From Rhodococcus spelaei (GTDB lineage Bacteria > Actinomycetota > Actinomycetes > Mycobacteriales > Mycobacteriaceae), in NCBI RefSeq assembly GCF_006704125.1, contig NZ_VIGH01000003.1, forward strand, positions 62,001 through 126,000: a stretch of DNA of 64,000 nt, in the 5' to 3' direction. The notes under the pieces were generated by a model that did no database searches, had not been told where the DNA came from, and was given only the letters and a program-made list of their open reading frames with translations. Both the position numbers and the translations under genes were made by a program. Position 1 is the stretch's first letter; the number at the start of each line of letters is the position of its first letter. This document shows, piece by piece, positions 8,516 to 17,263 of the stretch.

Positions 8516-9583
8516 ATGACGGCGACGGTGCGGCCGGTCCACATCGGGTTGCCGCGCGTGCGCAGCCTCGCCGAGATCTCCGACCGTCCCGAGGTGCCCG
8601 GACTGGTCGATCGGTTCGGTCGGGTGGCGAAGGACCTCCGGGTGTCGATCACCGAGAAGTGCTCGCTGCGCTGCACCTACTGCATGCCCGCCGAGGGACT
8701 GCCGGAGATTCCGCAGCATCGGCTGCTGAGCGCCGACGAGATCGTGCGCCTGGTGCGGATCGCGGTCGAGGACCTGGGGGTGGACCAGATCCGGTTCACC
8801 GGTGGGGAGCCGCTGATGCGGCGTGACCTCGAGGACATCGTGGCCGGCTGCGCCCGCGCAGTTCCCGGCACCCCGCTGTCGATGACCACGAACGCGGTGG
8901 GGCTCGAGCACCGCGCCCAGCGACTCGTGGACGCGGGCCTGACGCGGGTCAACATCTCGCTCGACTCGATCGACCGCGCGCATTTCGCCGAGCTCACCCG
9001 CCGCGACCGCCTGCCGTCGGTGCTGGCCGGGATCCGCGCCGCCGCCCGTGCGGGCCTCGCGCCCCTCAAGGTGAACGCGGTACTGATGCCCGAAACTCTC
9101 AGTGGGGCAGGCGATCTGCTCGCGTGGTGCCTCGCGGAAGGAGTGCATCTGCGCTTCATCGAGGAGATGCCACTCGACGCGGACCACGCCTGGGACCGCT
9201 CCTCGATGGTCGACGCGCAGCGGTTGCTGGCGGTGCTGGGGGAGCGGTTCGACCTTGCCGAGGTCGGACGCGAGGACCCGTCGGCGCCCGCCGAGGAGTG
9301 GCGGGTCGACGGCGGACCGGCGACGGTCGGCATCATCGCCTCGGTTACCAGGAACTTCTGCGCCGACTGCGACCGGACCCGGCTCACCGCGGAGGGCACG
9401 GTGCGGTCCTGCCTGTTCAGCGACGAGGAGGTCGACCTGCGCGGCGCGATGCGGTCGGGGGCGAGTGACGAGGACCTGGCCGGCATGTGGCGCGGGGCGA
9501 TGTGGAACAAGTGGGCCGGGCACGGCATCGACACGGCGGATTTCGAACCGCCGCAACGCAGTATGGGGGCAATCGGTGGCTGA
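8516..9583 (+). CDS. moaA: GTP 3',8-cyclase MoaA (radical SAM)
   Basis: MoaA uses a radical SAM [4Fe-4S] cluster to rearrange GTP to 3',8-cyclo-GTP, the first step of Mo-cofactor synthesis. The N-terminal cluster motif is CSLRCTYC (Cys49, Cys53, Cys56), followed by the SAM-binding TGGEPL. The second C-terminal cluster has [11 protein letters not shown] plus a Cys in RSCLF about 15 residues later. The C-terminus ends in Gly-Gly, as needed for MoaA activity. The 355-residue length is slightly above the usual ~340 because of an N-terminal extension of about 35 residues before the core. GAGAAGG is 7 nt upstream of the ATG. The gene overlaps moaD by 8 bp. Confidence 0.96.
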   Translation: MTATVRPVHIGLPRVRSLAEISDRPEVPGLVDRFGRVAKDLRVSITEKCSLRCTYCMPAEGLPEIPQHRLLSADEIVRLVRIAVEDLGVDQIRFTGGEPLMRRDLEDIVAGCARAVPGTPLSMTTNAVGLEHRAQRLVDAGLTRVNISLDSIDRAHFAELTRRDRLPSVLAGIRAAARAGLAPLKVNAVLMPETLSGAGDLLAWCLAEGVHLRFIEEMPLDADHAWDRSSMVDAQRLLAVLGERFDLAEVGREDPSAPAEEWRVDGGPATVGIIASVTRNFCADCDRTRLTAEGTVRSCLFSDEEVDLRGAMRSGASDEDLAGMWRGAMWNKWAGHGIDTADFEPPQRSMGAIGG

Positions 9584-9830
9584 GCGATCCGTGGCGGTGC
9601 GCTACTTCGCGGCGGCGGCGGAGGCTGCCGGCTGCACCGAGGAGGACGTCCGACTCGACGAGGGCGCGAGCCTCGGTGACCTGCGCGCCCTGCTCGTGGA
9701 CCGGCACGGCGCCGGCATGGAACGGGTGCTCGGGGTGGCCGCCTTCCTGCAGGACGACGAGCTGACCCGCGATCTCGCGCTGGCCGTGGCCGCGCGGGTG
9801 GACGTGCTGCCGCCGTTCGCCGGCGGCTGA
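9576..9830 (+). CDS. moaD: molybdopterin synthase sulfur carrier subunit MoaD
   Basis: This 84-residue beta-grasp (ThiS/MoaD) protein ends in the invariant Gly-Gly (PPFAGG), whose C-terminal carboxylate is adenylylated and thiocarboxylated before delivering sulfur to MoaE. The start [14 protein letters not shown] is typical of the family. GTG 9576 lies inside the moaA stop region (8-bp overlap), so it is translationally coupled to moaA. Its partner MoaE is encoded in the divergent operon of the same locus. The stop codon abuts the stop of the convergent NmrA-like gene with no gap. Confidence 0.93.
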   Translation: MAERSVAVRYFAAAAEAAGCTEEDVRLDEGASLGDLRALLVDRHGAGMERVLGVAAFLQDDELTRDLALAVAARVDVLPPFAGG

Positions 9831-10604
9831 TCAGGACCGGTTCTCGATCGACCACTGTTCGAAGGTGACCGTGCCGCAACGGTTCTCAGGTGTCAGGTTC
9901 AGGCCGGCGCGCAGGAATCGGCCGGGCGGGCCGGGCACCGGCAGGCCGAGCACCAGTGCCCGGCTCCCCGTCACCCGTTTCCAGGTCTCGGCGAGCTCGC
10001 GCATGGTCGCGACCTCCGGTCCGCCGACCTCGATCCGGCTGCCGGGGGACTCGGCCAGCGCCGCGTCGGCGAGCGCCCGGGCGAGGTCGGCGGGGGCGAT
10101 CGGCTGGAACCGCGCGCCCCGGACCGCCGGCAGGACGCCGATGCGGGCGGTCGTGGCGAAGATCGACCGCAGCAGCGTGTGGAACTGGGTGGACCGCACG
10201 ATCGTCGTGTCCAGGCCGGATGCGGCGTAGATCCGCTCCTGCTCGGCGATGGCGTCGTAGTAGGAGAACCGGACCTGGTCGACCCCGACGATCGACAGCA
10301 GCACTGCGCGGCGCACACCCGCAGCCTCGGCCGCGCGGGTCAGGTTCCGGGCACCCTCGGTGAACACGGGTCGGGTCTTGCGGGTCTGGCCGTTGACGGC
10401 GGAGACCAGCACCTCCACGCCGTCGAGCGCGGCGGCCAGGCCCTCCCCGGTGAGCAGGTCGCCGGGGGCGTGCTCGATGCCGGCGACCGCCGGCGCCGGC
10501 GCGTGCCGGCTGAGTACCCGCACCCGCTGCCCGCGGGCGTGCAGCTCGGCGACCACCGCGGCGCCCGCGGTGCCGGTGCCGCCCACGACGAGGACGGTGC
10601 TCAT
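9831..10604 (-). CDS. NAD(P)-binding NmrA/atypical SDR protein
   Basis: The 257-residue Rossmann protein has N-terminal [18 protein letters not shown] (GGxGxxG NADP-binding loop) and lacks the classical SDR Tyr-x-x-x-Lys, having [11 protein letters not shown] instead, as in atypical SDRs of the NmrA/complex-I NDUFA9-like group. Proteins of this kind act as NADP-linked oxidoreductases or redox sensors, and no substrate is evident. It overlaps nadE by an ATGA, so the two are co-transcribed and translationally coupled. A role sensing or using the NAD(P) pool made by nadE is a reasonable but untested inference. Confidence 0.85.
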   Translation of the reverse strand: MSTVLVVGGTGTAGAAVVAELHARGQRVRVLSRHAPAPAVAGIEHAPGDLLTGEGLAAALDGVEVLVSAVNGQTRKTRPVFTEGARNLTRAAEAAGVRRAVLLSIVGVDQVRFSYYDAIAEQERIYAASGLDTTIVRSTQFHTLLRSIFATTARIGVLPAVRGARFQPIAPADLARALADAALAESPGSRIEVGGPEVATMRELAETWKRVTGSRALVLGLPVPGPPGRFLRAGLNLTPENRCGTVTFEQWSIENRS

Positions 10605-11449
10605 CGCGTCACCTTCCACCAGTCGTCGAGCGGGGTGACGGGCACCGAGCGCTTGTGCCGGGTCGCCAGGAACATGCCCTCGAGCTTCGTGGCGACGGCA
10701 TCGGTGACCTCGCGGCCCTCGAGGTAGTCGTCGATCTCCGAATAGCGGAGGCCGAGCGCCTCCTCGTCCGGCAGTGCGGGCCGGTCGTCCTCGAGGTCGG
10801 CGGTCGGGACCTTGCTCCACGTGCTCTCGGGGGCACCGAGGTGCGCGAGCAGCGCCGCACCCTGCCGCTTGGACAGTCCGGTCAGCGGGGTCAGGTCCAC
10901 GCCCCCGTCGCCGAACTTGGTGAAGAAGCCCGTGATCGCCTCGGCAGCGTGGTCGGTGCCGATCACCAGGTGGCCGAGCTGGCCGGCGATCGCGTACTGG
11001 ATCACCATCCGTTCACGCGCTTTGATGTTGCCGCGCACGAAGTCTCGCAGTTCACCGTCGTGACCGATGATCTCGTGCAGGCCGTCCGCGCTCTCGGCGG
11101 CGGCCGCGTCGGTGCTCGGCTTGATGTTCACCACCACCGAGCGGTCCGGCGCGATGAACTTCAGCGAGACCTGGGCGTCGTGCTCGTCGGACTGCACCCC
11201 GTAAGGCAACCGGACGGCGACGAACTCCGCCGCGTGTCCCTCGGCGCGCAGCTCGGTGACGGCGAGCTGCGCGAGCCGTCCCGCGAGGGTGCTGTCCTGT
11301 CCGCCACTGATGCCGAGGACGAAGCCCTTGGCCGGGGTCGAGCGCAGGTAGTCCTTGAGGAACTGCACCCGCTCGCGCACCTCGGACGCCGGATCGATGG
11401 TCGGCTTCGCGCCGAGTTCCTGCAGGATACGAGCACGCAGTGTGGCCAT
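10601..11449 (-). CDS. nadE: NH3-dependent NAD+ synthetase
   Basis: NadE amidates nicotinic acid adenine dinucleotide to NAD+ using ATP and ammonia. The 282-residue protein has the PP-loop motif SGGQDS (48-53), [17 protein letters not shown], and [17 protein letters not shown]. Its length and content match the short E. coli/Bacillus form without a glutaminase domain. This differs from M. tuberculosis NadE, which has a glutaminase domain, so this organism appears to use free ammonia here. ATG 11449 lies exactly 7 nt after a minus-strand TAGAGT, indicating a leaderless transcript from the shared palindromic promoter. It is followed by the coupled NmrA-like gene. Confidence 0.95.
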   Translation of the reverse strand: MATLRARILQELGAKPTIDPASEVRERVQFLKDYLRSTPAKGFVLGISGGQDSTLAGRLAQLAVTELRAEGHAAEFVAVRLPYGVQSDEHDAQVSLKFIAPDRSVVVNIKPSTDAAAAESADGLHEIIGHDGELRDFVRGNIKARERMVIQYAIAGQLGHLVIGTDHAAEAITGFFTKFGDGGVDLTPLTGLSKRQGAALLAHLGAPESTWSKVPTADLEDDRPALPDEEALGLRYSEIDDYLEGREVTDAVATKLEGMFLATRHKRSVPVTPLDDWWKVTR

Positions 11450-11456
11450 GCGGGCC

Positions 11457-11469
11457 ACTCTAATAGAGT
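11457..11469. promoter_or_regulatory. symmetric bidirectional -10 element for nadE and nucleosidase
   Basis: The 27-bp gap between the two start codons is centred on the perfect palindrome ACTCTA-A-TAGAGT. Read on either strand it gives TAGAGT, a TAnnnT -10 hexamer, followed by exactly 7 nt and then the start codon (ATG 11449 on minus, GTG 11477 on plus). Neither gene has a ribosome binding site. This is the expected layout of two leaderless mRNAs fired from one symmetric promoter. Confidence 0.7.
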
Positions 11470-11476
11470 TCGGGGC

Positions 11477-12031
11477 GTGACCACCCAGCAGATTCTCGTC
11501 GTGTCCGCCACCGCCGCGGAGGCCGCGTACGTTCCGTCCGGTTTCGACGTGCTGGTCACCGGAATGGGCAAGGTCGACGCGGCGGTCGCGGTGGCGCAGG
11601 CGCTCGGCCGGTATCCGGAGGGTGCGCGGCCGCTTGTGGTCAACATCGGGACCGCCGGGGCGCTGCACGACCACCACGCGGGTTTGTTCGTCCCGTCGAC
11701 GGTGCTCAACCACGACATCAGCGCCGAGGTGCTCGCATCGCTGGGTTATCCGGTCCGCGACCGCATCTCGATCGACGGCGGCGACGGGACGGTGCTCGCG
11801 ACCGGTGACATGTTCGTCACCGACCCGGTGGTGCGCGCGGATCTCGCGGCCCGGGCGGACCTGGTCGACATGGAGGGGTTCGCGATCGCGGCGGCGTGCG
11901 ACCGGATGGGCGCTGCGTGCCGAATCGTCAAGCACGTCAGTGACAGTGCCGACGACTCGGCGCTGGACTGGCCCACCGTGGTGGACGCCAGCGCACGAGT
12001 CCTCGGTACCTGGCTCACCGACAACTGCTGA
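11477..12031 (+). CDS. nucleosidase (purine nucleoside/MTA-SAH phosphorylase-like)
   Basis: This 184-residue protein has the nucleoside phosphorylase/MTA-SAH nucleosidase pattern: an early [35 protein letters not shown], then [15 protein letters not shown] carrying the substrate-binding Met-Glu, and [13 protein letters not shown] with the catalytic-type Asp. It is shorter than the usual ~230 residues, lacking part of the N-terminal region. It would hydrolyse a purine nucleoside such as methylthioadenosine or S-adenosylhomocysteine, releasing adenine. GTG 11477 is leaderless, 7 nt after the -10. The divergent pairing with nadE links nucleobase salvage with NAD synthesis at the promoter level. 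Confidence 0.8.
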   Translation: MTTQQILVVSATAAEAAYVPSGFDVLVTGMGKVDAAVAVAQALGRYPEGARPLVVNIGTAGALHDHHAGLFVPSTVLNHDISAEVLASLGYPVRDRISIDGGDGTVLATGDMFVTDPVVRADLAARADLVDMEGFAIAAACDRMGAACRIVKHVSDSADDSALDWPTVVDASARVLGTWLTDNC

Positions 12032-12036
12032 TCTCT

Positions 12037-12822
12037 CTACTGGGCGTGCAGTCCCAGTCCGTGACCGTCTGCGCGCATCAACCGCAGTCGGTCGGCGTCC
12101 ACCGTCGCGGTGGTCTGTCCGTCCAGGACCGTCAGCACCGCCCGTTCCACGTCGGCGACCTCGCCCATGCACGCCATCCTGGTGGTGGCCAGCGGTCCGA
12201 AGGTCACGGTGTCGCCGGACACCTGGGCCGTGCCGGTGAATCGATTACAGCCGGTGGACCCGGTCACGTTCCCGTCGGGCGCGATAGTCAGTGTGGGAGT
12301 GGACTGTTCGAGCGCCGCGGAGGTGGTGATGGCGTTCGGGTCGATCGTGGTGTCGACCACCCAGGTGGTGCCGACGAGTGGGCGGTCCGGCTGCGCGACC
12401 TTCTTGTCGAGCAGGGTGACGGTGGTCGAGTCGGAACGCAGGGTCAGGGTGTCGTCGGTCAGGCTCCAGGCGGGACTCGCCTCGAGGAGCGAGGTCATCC
12501 AGGCGTCGGCCTCTCCTTTGTCGCCGATGCAGGCCATCATCGTGGTGGCGAGCGTTCCGGTGGTGAGCTTGCCGTCGCGCAGGTCAACGGTGCCCGAGGC
12601 GCGGTTGCAGCCGGCGGTCGCGGAGATCCGGTCGGGCTCCACGAATTCGACGGTCAGCGGTCCGCCGCCGGGGATCGGCGTGCCCGAGACAGTGGTCGAG
12701 ACGAAGGTCCGGTTGAGCAGGTCGTCCTGCGGTGGCGGTGACGCCGGCGTCTGGCCGTTCGAACATGCGGTGAGGGCTGCGACGGCCAACAGTGCGGGAA
12801 CGGCTGCTCGGAGGATGCGCAT
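12037..12822 (-). CDS. lipoprotein with two META (HslJ-type) domains
   Basis: The 261-residue product starts with a lipoprotein signal (lipobox LTAC, Cys20). Two tandem META domains follow, each with the hallmark [15 protein letters not shown] and a later TTMMACIG or TTRMACMG motif. The paired Cys residues in each repeat probably form a disulfide. HslJ-like proteins are envelope proteins linked to stress or heat resistance and their biochemical function is unknown. The second repeat is the closer match to the consensus. The gene lies 18 bp after a TetR gene on the same strand and is probably co-transcribed with it. Its stop is 5 bp from the convergent nucleosidase. Confidence 0.85.
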   Translation of the reverse strand: MRILRAAVPALLAVAALTACSNGQTPASPPPQDDLLNRTFVSTTVSGTPIPGGGPLTVEFVEPDRISATAGCNRASGTVDLRDGKLTTGTLATTMMACIGDKGEADAWMTSLLEASPAWSLTDDTLTLRSDSTTVTLLDKKVAQPDRPLVGTTWVVDTTIDPNAITTSAALEQSTPTLTIAPDGNVTGSTGCNRFTGTAQVSGDTVTFGPLATTRMACMGEVADVERAVLTVLDGQTTATVDADRLRLMRADGHGLGLHAQ

Positions 12823-12840
12823 CCTCGGAGCCTAGTGAAG

Positions 12841-13422
12841 TCACGGCGCGCGCGTGACGCGTCGCACGAGATCCTCCCAGCTGTCGGCGATCCGGTCGAT
12901 CGGGATGTGCAGGCTTCGCACCTGGTGCAGCACCAGGCTGGCCTCGAGCGGGGCGAGCAGGCTGATCGCGAGGAGTCGAAGGTCGCCGTGCGTGTCCGCG
13001 GCGGTCAGCAGCGTGACGGTGTGGGTCAGGCCCACGTTGCGGGCGGGTCCGCCGAAGCGGAGTTCGGGTGCGGTCTCCACCGCACGCAGGACGTCGCCCT
13101 GGACCTCGACCATCGACAGTCGGGCCCGGCCGTAGGCGACGAGTCGGTCGACGGGATCGGCGCCGGGACCGAGCGGTGGCGGGCCGAACATGAAGGCGTG
13201 CTGGAGTTCGGTCTCGGTGTGGTCGAGCAGGGCCTGCATCAGGCCGGACCGGCTGCCGAACCGGCGGAAGACTGTGCCCTTGCCCACACCGGCCTTGGCG
13301 GCCACCGCGTCCATGGTCACGGCGTCGGCTCCGCGCTCGGCGACCAGCATCGCGGCGGCGTCCAGCAGCAACGCCCGGTTTCGTGCGGCGTCGCAGCGTT
13401 CGACCTCGTGTGGGTCGGCCAT
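12841..13422 (-). CDS. TetR-family transcriptional regulator
   Basis: This regulator of about 193 residues has the TetR N-terminal helix-turn-helix: RNRALLLDAAAMLVAERG, VTMDAVAAKAGVGKGTVFRRFG. The rest is a helical ligand-binding domain typical of the SbtR/AcrR C-terminal type. ATG 13422 (MADPHEV) is preferred, and a GTG at 13443 is in frame. The gene is divergent from an FMN reductase with a 12-bp perfect palindrome between them, so repression of the reductase and of itself is the simplest reading. The ligand is unknown, although quinone or another electrophile would fit the neighbour. Confidence 0.85.
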   Translation of the reverse strand: MADPHEVERCDAARNRALLLDAAAMLVAERGADAVTMDAVAAKAGVGKGTVFRRFGSRSGLMQALLDHTETELQHAFMFGPPPLGPGADPVDRLVAYGRARLSMVEVQGDVLRAVETAPELRFGGPARNVGLTHTVTLLTAADTHGDLRLLAISLLAPLEASLVLHQVRSLHIPIDRIADSWEDLVRRVTRAP

Positions 13423-13474
13423 GGGGACTTCGGTGGGCTGCACGCCGCGATCGTACCCCGTCGGGAACATAAGT

Positions 13475-13486
13475 GGACCGCGGTCC
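13475..13486. promoter_or_regulatory. candidate TetR operator palindrome
   Basis: The perfect 12-bp palindrome GGACCGCGGTCC lies in the 121-bp divergent gap between the TetR gene and the FMN reductase, with flanking AA/TT extending partial symmetry. Its position suits dual repression. Binding is inferred. Confidence 0.5.
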
Positions 13487-13543
13487 GGTTGGTTGGTATA
13501 CCTAGATGGACGACCCCGCACCACACGAAGGAATTCAGCACCT

Positions 13544-14107
13544 ATGTCACAGACCCGAGTCCTCGCCCTCGTCGGTAGCCTGCGCGCCGGCTCCGTCAAC
13601 CGCCAGCTCGCCGAGACCGCCACCCGCACCGCGCCCGAGGGCGTCGAGGTCACCGTCTACGAGGGCCTCGCGGAGGTGCCCTTCTACAACGAGGACATCG
13701 ACGTCGCCGGCACCATCGCCTCCGTGGAGGCGCTGCGCGCCGCCGCGGCCGAGGCCGACGCCCTGCTGCTGGTCACCCCCGAGTACAACGGCACCATCCC
13801 CGCCGTGCTGAAGAACGCGATCGACTGGATCTCCCGGCCCTACGGAGTCGGCGCGGTCAAGGACAAGCCGGTCGCCGTGATCAGCGCCTCGCCGAGCCCG
13901 AACGGTGCGAAGTGGGCGCACGAGGACACCGTCAAGGCCATCCGGATCGCCGGCGGCTCGGTGGTCGAGGACTCGTCCATCTCCATCGGTGCCACCGCCG
14001 AGAAGTTCGGCGCGGCCCATCCGAGCGAGCATGCCGAGGTTTCCGGTCAGGTCGCCGACGTCGTCGCCGGCCTCGCCGCCGCCGCGGGCGAGCTCGTCAA
14101 CGCCTGA
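13544..14107 (+). CDS. NAD(P)H-dependent FMN reductase
   Basis: The 187-residue flavodoxin-like reductase starts with LALVGSLRAGSVNRQLA (FMN phosphate loop, GSxRxxSxNxxL) and has the family motif TPEYNGTIPAVLKNAIDW with PEYN contacting the flavin. Relatives such as ChrR/YieF/NQO-type enzymes reduce quinones, chromate or azo compounds by two electrons and protect against oxidative cycling. A divergent TetR and a palindrome at 13475 suggest induction by its substrate. A hairpin terminator follows at 14124. Confidence 0.93.
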   Translation: MSQTRVLALVGSLRAGSVNRQLAETATRTAPEGVEVTVYEGLAEVPFYNEDIDVAGTIASVEALRAAAAEADALLLVTPEYNGTIPAVLKNAIDWISRPYGVGAVKDKPVAVISASPSPNGAKWAHEDTVKAIRIAGGSVVEDSSISIGATAEKFGAAHPSEHAEVSGQVADVVAGLAAAAGELVNA

Positions 14108-14123
14108 TACTGCAACACCTTTC

Positions 14124-14155
14124 GGCCCCGTCCGGCGTCCGCGCCGGGCGGGGCC
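14124..14155. terminator. hairpin terminator between convergent genes
   Basis: Arms 14124-14137 and 14142-14155 (GGCCCCGTCCGGCG against CGCCGGGCGGGGCC) pair over 14 bp with one mismatch and a 4-nt loop. The site lies between the FMN reductase and the convergent mgtC-like gene. Confidence 0.8.
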
Positions 14156-14181
14156 GTCGCCGTGCGGGTCTCGCATCGCCT

Positions 14182-14910
14182 TCACTCGCCGAGGTCGAAG
14201 AGGCCCTGGTTGTCGGGGTGTTCGACAGTCCACCGCACGTGTGTGACGAGTGGCTCCAGGCTCAACCTGCTGACCGCGGCTTCGAGCAGACGGTCGTCCC
14301 GTTCGGTGGCCGTGAGTTCCGCAACGACCTTGACCTGGCCCGCGCCCGGTGTGTCGAACGACTGTACCGACCGCAGTCGGAACTCTGGCCGGGTTATCGC
14401 CTGCACAGTGAGTCCACGCACGTGCGCTTCGGCGTCTTCGCGGCAGGTCACCTCGAATCGGTAGTCGGCCGACGGCAATTCGCGTCCGGTCTTGGCCGGC
14501 TGATGGTCCATCAGCCGACCGAGCGGGCGAAGCAGCGTATTGGCCGCCATGATCGCCACCGTGCCGATCACCGCGACCCAGTACATGCCACCCCCGGCGA
14601 GCGCGCCCACGGCGGCAGTCGCCCACAAGGTCGCGGCCGTGTTGAGCCCGGTGACCGAAGCGCCCTGCTTCATGATCACCCCGGCGCCCAGAAAGCCGAT
14701 TCCCGAAACGATCTGTGCGGCAACCCTGGTCGGATCGCCAGGTCCGTCGAAGCTGTATGCGCCCATGATCACGAACAGCGTCGCTCCGAGGCTGACCAGG
14801 GCATTGGTTCGCAAGCCCGCGATTCGTGCCCGCCACTGTCGTTCGATCCCCACGGCGGCGCCGAGGCCCAGGCCCAGCGCGACACGGAGGAGAATCACTG
14901 TTGTATCCAT
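14182..14910 (-). CDS. MgtC/SapB-family membrane protein
   Basis: This 242-residue protein has an MgtC N-terminal membrane domain: an early LGLGAAVGIERQWR, RTNALVSLGA, RVAAQIVSGIGFLGAGVIMKQG and GLNTAATLWATAAVGAL, with four to five helices. It is followed by a soluble ACT-like C-terminal domain from about residue 150. MgtC proteins support growth in low magnesium and intramacrophage survival in mycobacteria, modulating P-type ATPase or F-ATPase function. A Shine-Dalgarno AAGGAA is 5 nt upstream of the ATG. Only about 100 bp separate it from the upstream gene, too little for a long Mg-sensing leader, and none is recognisable. Confidence 0.93.
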   Translation of the reverse strand: MDTTVILLRVALGLGLGAAVGIERQWRARIAGLRTNALVSLGATLFVIMGAYSFDGPGDPTRVAAQIVSGIGFLGAGVIMKQGASVTGLNTAATLWATAAVGALAGGGMYWVAVIGTVAIMAANTLLRPLGRLMDHQPAKTGRELPSADYRFEVTCREDAEAHVRGLTVQAITRPEFRLRSVQSFDTPGAGQVKVVAELTATERDDRLLEAAVSRLSLEPLVTHVRWTVEHPDNQGLFDLGE

Positions 14911-15014
14911 CAAATTCCTTTCCTGCCGGCCACCGATCGGCGGGTGAACCCACGCCGCGTGGCGGGGCAGCGGTGGCCCCGGTGGTGGCGCGAGCCGAAT
15001 GTCGGACGAGGCGG

Positions 15015-15752
15015 TCAGCCGGCCGGTGCCGGGGCGGGAGGGGTGTTCAGGTCGTTGGCGAACTGAATGCCACTGACGATCGCGACTGGACCGCCAACGA
15101 GGATGGTGCCGGCGACGGCGCCAATCGCGCCCGCCGCGGCACCGGTGACAAGGCAGCCGCCGATCGCGCCGGGCACCGTCAGTGTTCCGATGGTGGCGAC
15201 GGTCGCGCCCGCGCCCAGGATGGCGCCACCGGCGATGCAGCCGATTCCGGCGCCCACCGCGGTGCCGATCAGGCTGCCGATCGCCACCCCGAGGCTGACC
15301 TCGGCGCCGAAGTTGGTCAGGGCCTGGTTGAAGTTGGCGTCTTTGGTGGCATCGATGCTTCGGAGCGGAAGCCAGGTGTTCTCGAGCGGTCGGGCGACCG
15401 CGGGATCGGTGCTCGGCGTCAGGGTCGCGGTGTTGCCGTCGATTCGTGCGGCGATCGGCCATTGCCTGCCGTCCCGCTGGTACGTCAGCGGGACCCCGGC
15501 GACCAGCGTGCCCGAACCGTCGAGCACCTGGAACTGATCACCTCGGACGGTGAGCGATCCGGTATCGGTGGTCAGCACTACGGATTTGTCCACCAGAGCG
15601 GCCTTGTAGTGGATTCCAGGCAGCACGTCGGCGCTCACCGTCGAGTTGTCGGGCCGGTCGGTGCGCGCCGGTGCCGCCCCGGCGGTAGCCGCCGTGATGC
15701 CCGTTGCGGCGACAACGACGGCGGCGGTCGCGGCGAGCTTCTTGATCTTCAT
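15015..15752 (-). CDS. secreted protein with Gly/Ala-rich hydrophobic C-terminal half
   Basis: The 245-residue product has a signal peptide (MKIKKLAATAAVVVAATG, cleavage after AGAA) and an N-terminal beta-rich region of about 110 residues with VVLTTDTGSLTVRGDQF, GVPLTYQRDGRQWPIAA and similar strands. The second half (about 140-235) is made of Gly/Ala/Ile-rich hydrophobic stretches (e.g. GAGIGCIAGGAILGAGATVA) resembling glycine-zipper membrane segments. This architecture recurs in Nocardia and Rhodococcus proteins annotated only as hypothetical, probably a DUF8020-type family (from memory). A pore-forming or membrane-inserting role is possible from the zipper pattern but is inference. Upstream is a gene-free kilobase. 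Confidence 0.8.
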   Translation of the reverse strand: MKIKKLAATAAVVVAATGITAATAGAAPARTDRPDNSTVSADVLPGIHYKAALVDKSVVLTTDTGSLTVRGDQFQVLDGSGTLVAGVPLTYQRDGRQWPIAARIDGNTATLTPSTDPAVARPLENTWLPLRSIDATKDANFNQALTNFGAEVSLGVAIGSLIGTAVGAGIGCIAGGAILGAGATVATIGTLTVPGAIGGCLVTGAAAGAIGAVAGTILVGGPVAIVSGIQFANDLNTPPAPAPAG

Positions 15753-16738
15753 GGGTGTCAGTTCCCGTCTCTCGGACGAAGTGAAGATTTGGACATGATT
15801 TCTTGCTGCCGAACACAGTTGGCTGTCGGCGTGGGGGTCACCACTGGGTTCCGCCGCCGAGGGAGGCGGCGATGATCGACGGTTGGGTCCAGGACGCACG
15901 TAGGTTCGCGCGCTGGGGAGGGGCGCGGCCGGTGCAGCAGTCGTCGAGCATCGCAACACGGCATCGTGCGACGAGCGAGCACCCGATCGGGTGTCGTACG
16001 GGTCGCCTGTGCGGGTGTTGTCAGGTTCTGACGGCGGGGACCAGGCCGTGTCCGAGTGGGAACACAACAGAATTCGGACAGGGACTGTCGCTGGTACTCA
16101 ACTGTGTTCTCACCTCCTCGCGGCTGGGACGCACGGGGGCGTCGAACCAAATGCAGGCAGGGAGACCCAGAAGCAGAATCTGGGCGGGCACCCCTCTCGT
16201 CAGAGCTTCGGCACTGCACGACGTGTCTCGACCGATCGAGAAGCCACTTCGGATAACCCCTTAATCCGGGGAGATCTGTCCTAACCTTGGGCGTCTTTCG
16301 ACGTCGTCAGATCAGTGGCCTGTGTTCGTGCAGGAGCCTCACCTAGCGAGGTGCTTGCCGGGAAATACTGTCCGCCCGTTCGTGCGAAAGTCAAGGCCTG
16401 CGTGCGATATACGCAAAAAGGTCGAATCGGCGGGTGTGTCGACAGCAGGGGTGCGCTCCGGACAGCTCGGGAATTGCCGACAGTTCAGGTGAATGATTCA
16501 ATCATGTTGTATGCCAATGGATGTGAAAACATCATCCGGCCGGGCGGCTGCCAGTGTCGATCGGGCGCGTTCGCCGGTGGTCGTGACCGGCCGACCTGAG
16601 GTGTGAGTCATTCCACATGCGATCGGTCCGAATTGCCGGGTTGTCGGCCAGCTCCGACGCCGGCTCGGGTCGATCGATCAGATGCGGCGTTCTCGGCAGG
16701 GACCTGCGCGCCGCGCTGCGACGACGGGTTGAATCCGC
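15753..16738. other. gene-free region of about 1 kb with several hairpins
   Basis: No convincing gene was found on either strand. Open frames here lack ribosome sites and actinobacterial codon bias, and 16370-16540 is locally AT-richer. Visible structure includes a perfect 14-bp palindrome CACCCGATCGGGTG (15980-15993), a CCCAGA/TCTGGG hairpin (16166-16184) and a CACCT/AGGTG hairpin (16340-16353). The left end must contain the promoter of the leftward secreted-protein gene at 15752. The rest may hold a small RNA or be decayed sequence. Confidence 0.6.
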
Positions 16739-17263
16739 CTAGGGTTCTTCGTTCAGAGTGAAGGCGGTCAGCGTCGCCGCGCCGGCGCAGGGATCAGGAT
16801 GTCGGCCGCCGTTGCGATATCCGACCCACCAACTCACCACTCCCGAATCGGTTCCGGCGGTGACACTGCACGCGGCCGGGTTGCTCGGCAGCTCTGCCGT
16901 GAAGGCGGTCGCTCGTGCGACCCTGATCGCCGTCACGGCGTAGCCGAGTTCGGTGTCCGTTGATCGTTCTCGTTCCAGCGACCCGTCGACGAACCAGGAG
17001 AACACGGCTTCCGCGCCCCCGTCGTTACCGTCGAGCGACCACTGGCATATCGCGCCGCGCGTCGTCCGGTGGGCGGTGCTTTCGCCAACGGCGCCCGCAA
17101 CTTCGGATTCACCTGCCAGTCCGCAGGGGTAGCTCGAGTTCGGTTCCGTCGGCGTCGGCGTGGGCGTCGCGGCGAGGGGTGTTCCAGTGCCGCTGCCGCC
17201 GCACCCGGCGATCAGGAGCATGAGCGCTGCGGCAGCCGCGGTCGCGAGGGTTCTCGTCCTCAT
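16739..17263 (-). CDS. DUF3558-like lipoprotein (second of a pair)
   Basis: The 174-residue protein has a lipobox LLIAGC (Cys21), a Thr/Pro-rich linker, and a domain with PCGLAGESEVAGAVG, a Cys in ICQWSLDG, and Cys residues near the end (PAACSV, PDPCAGA). The Cys pattern and [P]C-x-L-[ST/A]-x-x-E-[IV] start are those of DUF3558, a family of actinobacterial surface lipoproteins of unknown function. Its ATG overlaps the upstream lipoprotein stop (ATGA), so the two are coupled and probably work together on the outer face of the membrane. Confidence 0.75.
   Translation of the reverse strand: MRTRTLATAAAAALMLLIAGCGGSGTGTPLAATPTPTPTEPNSSYPCGLAGESEVAGAVGESTAHRTTRGAICQWSLDGNDGGAEAVFSWFVDGSLERERSTDTELGYAVTAIRVARATAFTAELPSNPAACSVTAGTDSGVVSWWVGYRNGGRHPDPCAGAATLTAFTLNEEP

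Noticed and set aside
14911-15014. Magnesium riboswitch or leader ahead of mgtC
   Set aside because: Only about 100 bp separate the two genes, and no M-box pattern or leader-peptide ORF is present.
16315-16599. 94-codon plus-strand ORF in the gene-free kilobase
   Set aside because: No ribosome site, low-complexity composition and no recognised motif. It is kept only as part of the unexplained region.
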